Below, one piece after another: positions 36,550 through 50,515 of a DNA stretch of 64,000 nt. The stretch lies in NCBI GenBank assembly GCA_038231295.1, contig JBBRLP010000001.1:106055-170054 (forward strand), read 5' to 3'. The position numbers and the translations under genes are program-made. Origin of the DNA: JANXLO01 sp038231295. Its GTDB lineage: Bacteria > Armatimonadota > Chthonomonadetes > Chthonomonadales > Chthonomonadaceae. Each line of letters begins with the position of its first letter. Position 1 is the first letter of the stretch. The notes under the pieces were generated by a model, which was not told the origin of the DNA, made no database searches, and saw nothing but the letters and a program-made list of their open reading frames with translations.

Positions 36550-39114
36550 TCACCCCGGAAGATCATGCTTGGCTTCCTCCGCGTCAACCACCCATTCCAG
36601 GACGACCGGCGGGAAGTCAGCGACGCGGAACAGAACATGTCCGGCGGCGTTGGGAACGCGGAAGACGACGGCACAGGCGAGTGAGAACTGCCCGGTGTCT
36701 TCGTCGGTAGAGTGCGCGATGCTCCAATCCGATGTAGAGGCCAGCACTTTACCGCCGGGAAGGTCGAGCGGAAGGCCGATAGGAGTGCGTGATTCGCCGT
36801 TCAGGATGGATTCCAGTCGGAGTGTCTCAGGAGACAGGGTAAGCGAGTAGTCTTTCGGGCGCGGCTGTGGGCTGTGGACGGTGATTGCGACTTCCAGTAG
36901 TGCCGTCTGGTCACTTTTGGGGACATTCTCCTGTTTGGGCTGACCGGTGAAAGTCGTGAGTTCGGCCTGTGTGACACGCAGTTCGAGATCGCCAGAAGGG
37001 TTGGGAACCGTGTCATGGAGACGGTAACGGTCATGGGTTTTGCCGTCAAACTTGAGGAAGCGATCCATCCAGGCGAGGCAGCGGCGAATCTCGTCGAGGC
37101 GATGGTTCGGTTCGTTCAGGCCATGCCCTTCGCGGGGATAGTGGACGAATTGCGTTGTGACGCCCCGATGCCGCAGAGCCTGGTAAAGCTCTTTCGAGTT
37201 GCTGAGAACGGTATTGCTGTCCTCGTCGCCGTGCAGGATGAGGGTGGGGGTCTTGATCGCTGTCAGATAGGAACCGGGAGAGAGACGACGATAGATTTCC
37301 GGGTCTTCCCAGTAGTACGCGCCGAGATAGTCGTTATCCCATCGGGAGAGTTCGGAGTTGCTGTAGTCGGTCTGGAGGTGGAAGATGCCGAACATGGAGA
37401 TGGCGGCGCGGAAGCGGTCGGTATGTCCGATGGCCCAGTTGGTCATGTAGCCGCCGTAGGATCCGCCCATGACGCCGAGTCGTGCCGGATCGGCGATAGA
37501 CTGCGCGATGCACCAATCCACCCCGGCCATGATGTCGGCAAAGTCGCCGCCGCCGAGGTCGCGGTGGTTGGCGATGGCGAACGCATGGCCGTAGCCCTCG
37601 CTCCCCCGGAAATTGGGACGCAGGACGGCGTAGCCCTCTGCCGCCCAGACCGCCGAATGGGAGTAAGAGCGCAGGCGATGCAGAGCGCGTCCTTTCGGGC
37701 CACCGTGAATATCCACGATGAGCGGGTAGGGAACGCCTTCCTGATAGTCGTTCGGATAGGTCAGAACACCCTCAATACGCATTTCGTCCGGGCTGTGCCA
37801 AGCCACGACTTCCTGCCGTGGCAGCGCGTAATCGTCTGTAGTCTGCGCGTTCAGCCGGGTCAACTGGTGTCGCAGGCCGTCCGTACCCCGCACATAGATT
37901 TCCGGAAAGGCCGTCGCCGATTCCCCGACAAAAACGAGCGCTGTGCCGTCCGGGTCCACGTTCAGGTCTTCCATAATCGTCGCATTGTCCGCCGAGAGCC
38001 GTTCCGTTCTCACGTCTATGCGGACGATTTCGCTGCCAGTTCCGACCGCTGCCAGAGCAGAGATTGCGCCGTCCTCCCGACACCACTCGAAGCCAGTCAG
38101 ATCGTAGTCAAAGGCAGGATCGGTGAGCCGGCGATATTCAGAGGCAGGCGTTTCGCCGTCAGCCGAAAGATCAATTGCAAAGAGGGATTGACGTGAATAG
38201 GAGAGTGCGGGGTCGAGCCAGGACAGAAACGCGAGCCGTGTGCCGTCCGGTGACCAGCGCAGATGAGTCTTGTCCCCGCCGCGTCCCGGGAGCCGCGTCA
38301 TCGTCCCATCGCTCAGGGACACACAGACCAGTTCCCCGATATGGTAGTCGTTCGGTTCCCCGGTGCGATTGGTGACATAGACCAGGCGCGAGTCGTCCGG
38401 CGCGAGGGTGAACTCAGAGACGCCATAGTCGGCGTTATGCAGAAGTTTCGGTTTGCCGTTTTCCACTTCGATACGCCAGAACTGTCGGCGTAGCCGCTCC
38501 TCATTCTCGACAATCGGATCTACCTTGCGTCTGTCGCGTTCCTCTTTCCGCAGGCTTTCCAGTGGACGAGGGCGCGGTTCCGGCGCGAGATAGACAAGGG
38601 ACTCGCTGTCTGATGTCCAGGCATAGTCTATGACGCCTTCCTTCGTACAGGTGACGCAGAAGGCTTCCCCGCCCGCAATCGGCAGCGCCCACAACTGCGG
38701 AACAGGCTCCTCGTCTTCGTCTATGGTCTTGGTAAGGTCAGGCCGTTCGGAGAGGAAGGCCAGGTAGCGGCCATCCGGTGACCAGCGCGGATAGTCCTCC
38801 CCATCCCGCGAAAACGTGAGTTGGCGAGTCAGGTCTTCCGGCTTCGGCATTTCGGCCTCTGCCGTATCCTCCGCTACCGCATCGCCTTCTCCCTGTGCTT
38901 CTTCCGCTTCTTTTGCACGGATAGGCCACTCGGTCAGCCAGATGTGGCTCACATTGAAGCTCTCCTCGAAGTCCGGCTCGGTGACGACAAAAGCCACACG
39001 CTCTCCGTCTGGATGCATTTGCGGCTCGCTGAGGCGCTTTATTTCGAGGAGAAGGCGAGGTGTCAGGCGTGGTTTGCGTCCGGCATCGGACAGCGAAAAG
39101 TCAGTCTTGGTCAT
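36550..39114 (-). CDS. S9 family prolyl oligopeptidase/acylaminoacyl-peptidase
   Basis: 854 residues from ATG 39114. The N-terminal half is a WD40/TolB-like propeller ('LTFSRDGEDYPRWSPDGRYLAFLSERPD', repeated). The catalytic alpha/beta-hydrolase domain carries nucleophile motif GGSYGGYMTNW, Asp in 'LILHGDEDSNTV' and His in 'PREGHGLNEPNH'. About 150 residues beyond the usual family end form a beta-rich extension ('RVTQAELTTFTG...ALLEVAITVHSP') with no recognised catalytic motif. No signal peptide is seen, so it is cytoplasmic. It probably degrades acylated or short peptides. Confidence 0.9.
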   Translation of the reverse strand: MTKTDFSLSDAGRKPRLTPRLLLEIKRLSEPQMHPDGERVAFVVTEPDFEESFNVSHIWLTEWPIRAKEAEEAQGEGDAVAEDTAEAEMPKPEDLTRQLTFSRDGEDYPRWSPDGRYLAFLSERPDLTKTIDEDEEPVPQLWALPIAGGEAFCVTCTKEGVIDYAWTSDSESLVYLAPEPRPRPLESLRKEERDRRKVDPIVENEERLRRQFWRIEVENGKPKLLHNADYGVSEFTLAPDDSRLVYVTNRTGEPNDYHIGELVCVSLSDGTMTRLPGRGGDKTHLRWSPDGTRLAFLSWLDPALSYSRQSLFAIDLSADGETPASEYRRLTDPAFDYDLTGFEWCREDGAISALAAVGTGSEIVRIDVRTERLSADNATIMEDLNVDPDGTALVFVGESATAFPEIYVRGTDGLRHQLTRLNAQTTDDYALPRQEVVAWHSPDEMRIEGVLTYPNDYQEGVPYPLIVDIHGGPKGRALHRLRSYSHSAVWAAEGYAVLRPNFRGSEGYGHAFAIANHRDLGGGDFADIMAGVDWCIAQSIADPARLGVMGGSYGGYMTNWAIGHTDRFRAAISMFGIFHLQTDYSNSELSRWDNDYLGAYYWEDPEIYRRLSPGSYLTAIKTPTLILHGDEDSNTVLSNSKELYQALRHRGVTTQFVHYPREGHGLNEPNHRLDEIRRCLAWMDRFLKFDGKTHDRYRLHDTVPNPSGDLELRVTQAELTTFTGQPKQENVPKSDQTALLEVAITVHSPQPRPKDYSLTLSPETLRLESILNGESRTPIGLPLDLPGGKVLASTSDWSIAHSTDEDTGQFSLACAVVFRVPNAAGHVLFRVADFPPVVLEWVVDAEEAKHDLPG

Positions 39115-39121
39115 GCCACAC

Positions 39122-39127
39122 AGTATA
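39122..39127 (-). promoter_or_regulatory. -10 box implying a near-leaderless S9 peptidase mRNA
   Basis: On the minus strand TATACT lies only 7 bases upstream of ATG 39114, so the expected transcription start coincides with the start codon, and no Shine-Dalgarno is present. The -35 region is not convincing. Confidence 0.35.
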
Positions 39128-39206
39128 GCATAAATCCTCTTCGTGGTTGCCTGGGAGTTTGGTGTGAGGGACAACCTCCAGCTCCCAAAACGCCCTCCGA
39201 AAACTC

Positions 39207-39270
39207 ACATTCAGCAAAGCATTTCCGTCTGCAAGACGTTTGCATTTTCTTGCCGGGGTTTTCAACCCAC
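39207..39270 (-). repeat. Single type A two-hairpin repeat (R3)
   Basis: In the 166-base gap between the two minus-strand hydrolase genes lies one reverse-oriented unit: CGTCT-TGC-AGACG hairpin, AT-rich spacer and a GGGGTT..AACCC hairpin. It occupies most of the intergenic space. Confidence 0.8.
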
Positions 39271-39280
39271 GCACAACCTA

Positions 39281-41782
39281 TCAGGGATTTGAGAGGAACT
39301 CACCAGTGGGGATGGACCAGTCGGGTCCGAAGAAACCTAAGAGGCGTACTCCTGCGGAGCCAACGCTTAATGAGGTGGGGTCAAGGACGATGCAGTCCGG
39401 GTACTCGACGCCGGAAACAAAATAAGCGAGGCGATCCGTCAGGCGCATTCCAACAATGCCGCTGCCGCTCACAACGCCGACACTGGCTTTACTGCTGCCT
39501 GGGCGAGGGCGCAGGAAGAGGCAGGCCAGATTCTCGCCGGTCAGGTTCTTCTCTCCAAACTGAATACTGCCACGCTTTACCTGCACCGGACTGTCGGAAA
39601 GGAGGGGTTTCCAGGCGGCATTGGTGTCGGCGTTACCATAGAGAATCACATTGCGGTCGTGTTCGGCGGCCGCATCAAATACTGCATCCTCGACGATATC
39701 CACAGAGCCGTTGCCGCGATACCAGAACGCTTCAGCGTCGTAGCGGGCTTTTGCGAGTGACCACGCATTCTCTTCGGGAGTGCCTTTGGTTCCATAGACG
39801 AATACCATGTGATTACGGAATGCCTGCTTGAACGGCCCACACCGTTCGGGGCGCTTGTCTGTCGGCGCAGGCGGCATCCCGACACTCCACTTTCTGCTGG
39901 TGCGCCGCAGCCAGAGCGTCTTCTCTGTCGCAGGGTAGGGGAGATTTTCCAGTTTCTGCCCATCAAGTTCGACACTCAGAAGACCATCGGCAGTCAGAGT
40001 CTTGCAGCGGAGCGCGAGCAGGGCCACATTGTCCGTCGTGCCAACAAAGCGTCGCTTGCCGGGGTCAAGCCGAATCTGCACCGAACTAGGCGTGAGGCGG
40101 TGCGCCTGCCCGATAATTCCTGCCCAGTGACACCAGGTAGAGACGCCGGGGTCCGCTGTCGTGAAATCTACCTTCCGTACCATCTGCTCCGTCGGCAGAG
40201 CATGATGCGCGAAGAAATCGAAGATGGGCTGCCAGTCCACGCAGTCCGCGCCGGGTTCATCGGAGACATCCCACCAGTGGCCTGCATTGGGCTGCTCGAA
40301 ATAGGTCGTGTCTTTGTGGAACGCGCTCAACTGTTGAACCATCTCACGCGCCTGGGTCACCGGAACATTATCGTCCGCGCCGCCGTGCAGAACATAGACG
40401 CCTTCCTGAGCATAGTTCTGTTTCAGGGCCAGTGTGTCACTCGGGTTCATAGGGCGCAGCAGCAACTGCTGCAAGGGCGTGGGATTGGAGTAGCGGGCGG
40501 CTCCGGCATACGACCAGAGGCTGATCCAGCCCGCACTCGGGGCAATGGCGGCAAAGCGGTCGGGAAACGTCACCCCGATGTGCCAGGTTCCGTGGCCGCC
40601 CATAGAGTGGCCTGTCAGGTAGGTTCGCTGCGGGTCGGTATGCAGACGTTTTTGCGCGAGGTCAAGCACCTCCATCGCATCCAGACGGCCCCAATCCTCC
40701 CAATCGAAGCCGTAGGGACGGCGATTGGTCGGCGCGACGATGTGCGCCCAGCTTTTGGACTCGTAGGCGTCTGCCTGCCCCTGCGCTTCCACACTCGCCC
40801 CATGCAGCGACAGAACCAGAGCCGGGAGAGGAGCGTTAGGGGTCAACGGATGGGCCGGATTGACCGCATAGTACTGCACACTGCCATCTATCTCACTGAG
40901 GAAAGTGTGGCGATACGTCTCCGTTGGTTTCCGTACGCGCACGGTAAACTTCGTGGTGTCACCCCGGTTTAGTTTGCCGAAATTGATACTGACGACCACC
41001 ACCGCCGTTCCCGGTGCGGTTGGGGCAGGGCCATCCAGCGGAAAATCAATCTTGCGAGTCGCCAGCGGCAACAGGGGCGGGGTCGGAACGGAGAGGGGAT
41101 GCCCGGTTCCGAGGCGCACCGTCAGCGTACCCGCCGGAAGCGGCTGTGTGGAGGCATTCGCGAACAGGATTGCGCCCCATGTCGCGGTCTTCTCCCCGAC
41201 AATCAGGTCGGGCAGCGTCGTATCCGAGGTGTCCAGTAGCACTGGAGATTTGGGCTGCGTCAATTTGAAACGGAGTTCGCCTCGTCCTACCGAGAAAAGC
41301 AGGGAATTCGTTCCCTCATGCAGCAGGACAGGCAAATGGGCATAGCCGAATCCGTAAGGGTCACCCGTTCGCGGCGTCCCGTTCACGTAGCACATGGATT
41401 CCCCGCTCGCCTCCAGCAGCATGACCTGCTCCTTCGGAGAGGGTATCGTGAAGGCGGCATACCCGCCGTTGAACGCCTTGCTGCGAAAGACGCCATCTTT
41501 CTCGGCGCTCAGTGTCGTCCATGTCTCTTCCGTACCATCCGGTAACGTGATCGTGTTTCCGGCTTTCGGCTCTATCGTTATGCCCAGAACAATCAGTTTT
41601 TCGAGCGCATCGGTATGCACCGGCCCACGCCCGGAGCGCCCGACGGGGTTGAGAACCAGACACTGCGTGGGAGCGATCTCCCCGACAGCAGGCGCGGCCA
41701 GCGGCGTCTGTGCGGCCCGGAGGGAGACTGGACAGAGGCAGAACAGGACGAAAAGAAGGAGTGGTGAAAGAGACGGCTTCAT
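39281..41782 (-). CDS. Secreted alpha/beta-hydrolase (prolyl oligopeptidase/esterase type)
   Basis: 833 residues from ATG 41782, with GGAGT upstream; the frame to 42232 is not supported. A signal peptide (LLLFVLFCLCPVSLRAA) is followed by about 370 residues of beta-rich domains, and an alpha/beta-hydrolase domain near 380-640 with nucleophile elbow GHSMGGHGTW, acid region 'HGGADDNVPV' and catalytic His in 'NAGHWWDV'. A further C-terminal region follows. It may be a peptidase, esterase or carbohydrate esterase; the substrate is unknown. It is distinct from the downstream S9 peptidase but lies in the same direction 166 bases away. Confidence 0.75.
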   Translation of the reverse strand: MKPSLSPLLLFVLFCLCPVSLRAAQTPLAAPAVGEIAPTQCLVLNPVGRSGRGPVHTDALEKLIVLGITIEPKAGNTITLPDGTEETWTTLSAEKDGVFRSKAFNGGYAAFTIPSPKEQVMLLEASGESMCYVNGTPRTGDPYGFGYAHLPVLLHEGTNSLLFSVGRGELRFKLTQPKSPVLLDTSDTTLPDLIVGEKTATWGAILFANASTQPLPAGTLTVRLGTGHPLSVPTPPLLPLATRKIDFPLDGPAPTAPGTAVVVVSINFGKLNRGDTTKFTVRVRKPTETYRHTFLSEIDGSVQYYAVNPAHPLTPNAPLPALVLSLHGASVEAQGQADAYESKSWAHIVAPTNRRPYGFDWEDWGRLDAMEVLDLAQKRLHTDPQRTYLTGHSMGGHGTWHIGVTFPDRFAAIAPSAGWISLWSYAGAARYSNPTPLQQLLLRPMNPSDTLALKQNYAQEGVYVLHGGADDNVPVTQAREMVQQLSAFHKDTTYFEQPNAGHWWDVSDEPGADCVDWQPIFDFFAHHALPTEQMVRKVDFTTADPGVSTWCHWAGIIGQAHRLTPSSVQIRLDPGKRRFVGTTDNVALLALRCKTLTADGLLSVELDGQKLENLPYPATEKTLWLRRTSRKWSVGMPPAPTDKRPERCGPFKQAFRNHMVFVYGTKGTPEENAWSLAKARYDAEAFWYRGNGSVDIVEDAVFDAAAEHDRNVILYGNADTNAAWKPLLSDSPVQVKRGSIQFGEKNLTGENLACLFLRPRPGSSKASVGVVSGSGIVGMRLTDRLAYFVSGVEYPDCIVLDPTSLSVGSAGVRLLGFFGPDWSIPTGEFLSNP

Positions 41783-41870
41783 GCGGGGACTCCGAAGCGA
41801 AATGGGCTGTCCGTTGACCGGACAATTACGGCATGATAGACGTTTCGATGCCCACTTGTCAAGAGGAAGG

Positions 41871-41903
41871 CAGACGCCCCTCGCACGGGGCGAAGGGCGT
41901 CTG
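41871..41903 (-). terminator. Terminator-like hairpin after the 41910 gene
   Basis: A 9-bp perfect stem CAGACGCCC/GGGCGTCTG directly follows the stop of the minus-strand gene at 41910. It has no uridine run, so the assignment is tentative. Confidence 0.45.
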
Positions 41904-41909
41904 AGAGGA

Positions 41910-43280
41910 CTATGGGGTTTTGGGAATGAGGAAGACGACTTTCCACTGCCACAGGAAGTGGCTGCGTTTCTGGGCGCGACGGATGCGCTCGGCGTCTTCA
42001 TTCGAGATGATGAGATCGTCGCGGAAGCCGCCGGAGACCCGGAGCGCCTGCACGACCAGAGGATGCCTGCCGGCGCGAGTCTGCTCTCCCACCTCGAAGT
42101 TATAGTCCACCATGCCATTTTCATTGACATAGTCGGCGTCGGGAGCGTGCTTCTCGTAGGGGTAGATGTGATTGCCGTCCTCATCCAGCACATCCGGCGC
42201 CTGAGAGCGTTCGATGGCGAGATCATGGGCATCTACGACCAGTCCGGTGTAGATTTCGTTATCCTCCTCGATGACACGCGGACGCTCGATCTCCCGCTTC
42301 GGCGGACGCGGCGGGTCTACAAACCCCATGTTGCGGGTGAGCAGGGCGATGAAGGCCCAGTTGGCCGTTCCTGTCGGGTGGAAAGGACGCGCCGCCGCCC
42401 ACCAGCCCCGGTCAGACGCTGCGGCCAGGAACGGCTGCCCCCAGAGCGGCAGACGAGCGAAGTCCGAAGGCAGGTCGGGCGGCGGAGATTTGCGATAGTC
42501 CGCCACCTGCTCCGGGGTGAGCATCAGTTTGACCAGTCCCGTCAGAGCGAGCATTCGCGGCGCAGGGGTCCCGTTGCGCGGCAGACTGAAGTTCGGATGA
42601 ACCAGCGCATTCTCCGCGAGGCGACTGAGCAGGCGGGCCAGATCGCTCTCCGTGAGAACGGTATTCGGGCTAACTTCAGCAGGACAAAGTCCCATCCGGC
42701 GCAGTCCCGAAAGCTCATCCTCAGCAACGACGACCGGCGCTTTCTCCACGATAGGAGGCAGAGGACGAACCTCTTCATGCACCGGCAGGCGTTCTTTGAT
42801 CTGATCCGTGATCTGGCCTGCCGCGCCGAGAATATCGGCCCGGTCACCGGTCAGGTTGATACGAACTCCGGCAACCTCCTCGTCATTGAGGTCATGAATA
42901 TGGGCGAGAAGCATGATCTTCTCGTCCTGAATAAGATAACTGCCCGTGATAAAGTAGGCTGCATGAAGGCGTTTTCCAGCCAGTCGAATTTCATCGAGAG
43001 TCGGTTCCAACTCGGCATCGGCAGCCTCCGCCACAATAGCGCGTCGTACCATAGGGCGATCCAGAGGGTTCAGCGCACTCGAGGAGGCGAGATTGCTGAT
43101 GATCGTTTCAGTCAGAAAGCGCGAAATCTCGGGGTCGGAACCCCGGAAATCGGCGACGGCGATCTTCGGACGGCTGCTCGTCTCGCGTTTCTCAAACCGG
43201 GCAGGCGGATCGGCGTGGGAAACGGAAGGCAGAAGCAGACAGAGGGTCAGGGCAAACAGAAACAGGCGCAGTCTTCTCAT
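41910..43280 (-). CDS. Secreted protein with FlgO/TolB-like N-domain and LPP20/FlgT-like C-domain
   Basis: 456 residues. A signal peptide (LFLFALTLCLLLPSVSHA) precedes 'PKIAVADFRGSDPEISRFLTETI', the opening of CsgG/FlgO/TolB-like domains that bind or assemble at the outer envelope. The middle contains a long unassigned segment. The C-terminus 'YTGLVVDAHDLAIERSQAPDVLDEDG' resembles the strand pattern of LPP20/FlgT-type C-domains. GAGGAGA lies 7 bases before the ATG. This combination suggests an envelope assembly or lipoprotein-associated role, but no flagellar genes are present here. Function unknown. Confidence 0.6.
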   Translation of the reverse strand: MRRLRLFLFALTLCLLLPSVSHADPPARFEKRETSSRPKIAVADFRGSDPEISRFLTETIISNLASSSALNPLDRPMVRRAIVAEAADAELEPTLDEIRLAGKRLHAAYFITGSYLIQDEKIMLLAHIHDLNDEEVAGVRINLTGDRADILGAAGQITDQIKERLPVHEEVRPLPPIVEKAPVVVAEDELSGLRRMGLCPAEVSPNTVLTESDLARLLSRLAENALVHPNFSLPRNGTPAPRMLALTGLVKLMLTPEQVADYRKSPPPDLPSDFARLPLWGQPFLAAASDRGWWAAARPFHPTGTANWAFIALLTRNMGFVDPPRPPKREIERPRVIEEDNEIYTGLVVDAHDLAIERSQAPDVLDEDGNHIYPYEKHAPDADYVNENGMVDYNFEVGEQTRAGRHPLVVQALRVSGGFRDDLIISNEDAERIRRAQKRSHFLWQWKVVFLIPKTP

Positions 43281-43443
43281 AGGAGCGTCTCCTCTTGTGA
43301 ACCAGGGTGCAGGCGTAAACGGGGGACACTAAACAAGCAAAACGGGGCGCGTCTTGTTTCGTTACTCGGTTTGTCTCCGATACAGGAAAAAAAGATTGAC
43401 CGACAGGCGGGGGGCAGTGCGAATCTCTCGTCCGGCAGTTATG

Positions 43444-43472
43444 ATTATAGGCCGGATTTGAGAAAGATGCAA
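43444..43472 (-). promoter_or_regulatory. Promoter of the 41910-43280 gene
   Basis: TATAAT (43449-43444 on the minus strand) with TTGCAT 17 bases further upstream (43472-43467). It would give a leader of about 155 bases. It lies between the stop of the 1508-residue gene and this gene, so they are likely transcribed separately. Confidence 0.55.
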
Positions 43473-43547
43473 GTGTTTGAAGGGGCTGTGTGGTGATTCT
43501 TGTCACATGGCGTGGTTATTGGACACGTCCCTGTGTCCGAGAACGCG

Positions 43548-48074
<4,527 letters not shown>

Positions 48075-48131
48075 ACGTTCAGATTCCTCGTAGTTGCGTA
48101 AATAGCGGCGATGACAGACAGTCAGCGCCTG

Positions 48132-48137
48132 ATTATA
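48132..48137 (-). promoter_or_regulatory. -10 box of the giant diheme gene
   Basis: TATAAT on the minus strand, about 58 bases before ATG 48074. The -35 region (17 bases further) is poor. Confidence 0.45.
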
Positions 48138-48187
48138 TACTGTTGACAGCCTCGACCACCTGATGTTGCATCTATCACTCCAGCCGC

Positions 48188-49045
48188 TCAGAACTTTCGC
48201 AGAGCGCGATACCGAGAAGGTTCGATACGGGACGCGGTCTGCTTCCGGGCGAGCAGCAGTTCGCTTACCGGTACGACCTCGACTCCCATTTTATCCAGAT
48301 GCTCGAAAATAAGGGGAAGTGCGGCGGCAGAGGTCGGGCAGGAGACGTGCATCAAGACCACATCGCCGGGCCGAAGCCGTTTCAGACACCGCTGCTCGAT
48401 GAACTCCTCAGATTTCGGATTGCCGAAGGCGTCCAGCGAATCGAGCGACCAGTGGATAGGCTGGTAGCCCGCTGCCACCACCGCATTCAGAGATCGCCGA
48501 TTGCTTTCTCCATACGGAAACCGAAAGAGCGGTTTCGTCCCGCGCCCGCAGGCGGCTTCGATGGCAGCCTCGCCTCGCTCCATTTGAGCGGTCACCTGCT
48601 CGGCTGTCAGTCGCGTGAACTTGGGATGACTGTAGGAGTGATTGCCCAGTTCCATGCCCGCCTCAGCGATAGCGCGGCTCGACCGGGGAAATTGCTCACA
48701 GAACTGTCCGGTCAGAAAGAAGGTACAGCGGACATGATGCGCCTCCAGAACGGCCAGTATCTCTTTGACAGCCCGGTCGTCATGGCCTGCATCGAAGGTC
48801 AGCGCTACTTTCGGGAGACTGCGGGGGGCATGAATGAGAAATTCAGGCGTCGGATTCCAACTCGCAAGGGGGTTCATGGATTGTGGAGTCGTCATGGTTT
48901 TGGCAGTAGGGCCAGGTGTGGGCTGCCCCACTGCCAGCCGCTGTTTCGGGGCGCTATGGCAACCCCCGAGCAGAACGACACCATACACGCTGATTCCGAA
49001 GACCACTATGCGGAAACATCGTCGCAGACTCACACGGGACTTCAC
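48188..49045 (-). CDS. Polysaccharide deacetylase lipoprotein (NodB/CE4)
   Basis: 285 residues from GTG 49045 (AAGGA 10 bases upstream). A lipobox LGGC (Cys near 29) marks a lipoprotein. The NodB domain carries 'VALTFDAGHDD' (motif 1 with the metal and catalytic Asp), 'GNHSYSHP' (motif 2 with His-x3-His metal ligands), 'FRFPYGESN' (motif 3) and 'LDSLDAFG' (motif 4), i.e. complete. It deacetylates GlcNAc-containing polymers such as peptidoglycan or an exopolysaccharide at the cell surface. Confidence 0.9.
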   Translation of the reverse strand: MKSRVSLRRCFRIVVFGISVYGVVLLGGCHSAPKQRLAVGQPTPGPTAKTMTTPQSMNPLASWNPTPEFLIHAPRSLPKVALTFDAGHDDRAVKEILAVLEAHHVRCTFFLTGQFCEQFPRSSRAIAEAGMELGNHSYSHPKFTRLTAEQVTAQMERGEAAIEAACGRGTKPLFRFPYGESNRRSLNAVVAAGYQPIHWSLDSLDAFGNPKSEEFIEQRCLKRLRPGDVVLMHVSCPTSAAALPLIFEHLDKMGVEVVPVSELLLARKQTASRIEPSRYRALRKF

Positions 49046-49129
49046 TTGCTATTTATCCTTCCATGCAAACAAGGAATGGGCAGTTTTTATCCATTCCTCG
49101 CTGCCGCACAAATTTAACAACGCATGTCT

Positions 49130-50440
49130 TTACTCTGCGACGACGATTCCCAGTTTTTTGAGAGCCGCCTCAACCCGCTTGTCGTCTGCTCCGCCGTATC
49201 CGACGATGGCATCGGAAACGTTGCCGTCTTTGTCTATGATGTAAGTGGTGGGAATACCACTGACATTGAAGAGCATGCCGGAGATATTCTTCGCCGTCCG
49301 TCCAGCCGGATCGAAGGCGAATTTGAAGTGGTACTTGTCGGTATGTTCCGGCATCCACTTCTCATACGCGGCCTTTTCGTCCGAGACGCACAGACCAAGA
49401 ACCACAACATCCTTATCTTTGACAGCCTGATATATCTTTTCGATATGTGGCATGGATGCCTGGCACGGGCCGCACCAGGTGGCCCAGAAGTCGAGAACGA
49501 CTACCTTGCCCTTGTAATCTGCAAGGTGCATCGAACTTCCGCCCCATGCCTCCGCCTCGAAGTTCGGCGCCGCAACCCCCGCTTTCAGCAGCGGTTTCTG
49601 CTCAGGCGCTTTGGGCTTGTCGGGAACTTTGCGGGTCGTCGCAGCGAGTTTGACCGTAGAGCCGTCCGGTGCGATGTTAGCGACATACGCTTTTTCGCCG
49701 ATTTTGAATGGGCTGCGCGCATCTATCATTTCCCATTTGCCGTCGTCTTTCAAGTCGAGCAGCAGCCATACGGGACGGGACACCTTTCCACCGGGAGCAG
49801 GTTTGCCATCATCGTCTAGCGGTTTGGAATAGATGCCATCCGCGTCGTTTTCGACCAGCATCGCCTTATGGGCCTTGCCGTCAATGTTCAGTTCGCCGAC
49901 GCGAGCCGCATTGCGGTACATGAAGAGTAAAGGACTGGTAGAAAAGCGGTAGAATGCCAGCCCGTAATTCCCGGCAGAGGACTCTTTTTTCGCCGTTCCC
50001 CAGGTCGCGTTGACGGTATATTCATTGATGCCGTACTGGACACGCCCGTTGCCTTCCGTACGCTTGGCCCAGGCGCCGTCTCCATCGTCCGTCAGATCAC
50101 CGTTGCCATTCGCATCGAAATAGATTTTCCAGTCTCCCTTTTCCGGCTCGTCAAGCGCGATGACATGAGTAGACTTGGGTCCATTCCCCACGTGAATTAC
50201 GCCGTATTTTGGAGCGCCGGTATACTTCGGTTCCTTGACAACTCCGTTAGGCTTTGTCTCAGAGAGAGTGATGGGGACAGGAAAGTAGCCCAGTCGGGCC
50301 GATTTCGTTGCGGTAGCATCGAGAGCGAATTTGCCGGGGGGCTGCGCGAGAGCCGGATGGGTGGGAAGCAGGGCGGCGAGGCCTAACGACGCCACCATTC
50401 CCAAAGAGAGAAGTTTGTGAGAGACCAGTGATACCTTCAA
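49130..50440 (-). CDS. Exported TlpA-like thioredoxin-fold protein with an N-terminal Ca-loop domain
   Basis: 436 residues starting at TTG 50440, with GGAGGA 7 bases upstream. A signal peptide is followed by about 260 residues of unassigned beta-rich sequence that contains an EF-hand/dockerin-like acidic loop 'FDANGNGDLTDDGD' near residue 110, and then a TlpA/ResA-type thioredoxin domain (about 295-436) with WCGPC and cis-Pro in 'GIPTTY'. It probably reduces or shuffles disulfides in exported proteins. The combination of a Ca-loop domain and TlpA is not standard. Confidence 0.8.
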   Translation of the reverse strand: MKVSLVSHKLLSLGMVASLGLAALLPTHPALAQPPGKFALDATATKSARLGYFPVPITLSETKPNGVVKEPKYTGAPKYGVIHVGNGPKSTHVIALDEPEKGDWKIYFDANGNGDLTDDGDGAWAKRTEGNGRVQYGINEYTVNATWGTAKKESSAGNYGLAFYRFSTSPLLFMYRNAARVGELNIDGKAHKAMLVENDADGIYSKPLDDDGKPAPGGKVSRPVWLLLDLKDDGKWEMIDARSPFKIGEKAYVANIAPDGSTVKLAATTRKVPDKPKAPEQKPLLKAGVAAPNFEAEAWGGSSMHLADYKGKVVVLDFWATWCGPCQASMPHIEKIYQAVKDKDVVVLGLCVSDEKAAYEKWMPEHTDKYHFKFAFDPAGRTAKNISGMLFNVSGIPTTYIIDKDGNVSDAIVGYGGADDKRVEAALKKLGIVVAE

Positions 50441-50515
50441 ATTTTTCCTCCCGGAGCGGGTCCTATTTCGACTGTCTTTTGTGCGCCGTCGCAGCAGCGA
50501 ACAGATGAGCGCTTC

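Noticed and set aside
36019..36553. Several frames in the repeat cluster R2
   Set aside because: They translate the palindromic repeats (recurring Gly-Val-Phe-Asn-Pro patterns) and have no coding support.
37015..38196. 393-codon frame on the plus strand
   Set aside because: Antisense to the S9 peptidase.
41394..43496. 700-codon frame on the plus strand
   Set aside because: Antisense to two genes with signal peptides and recognisable domains; no start site support.
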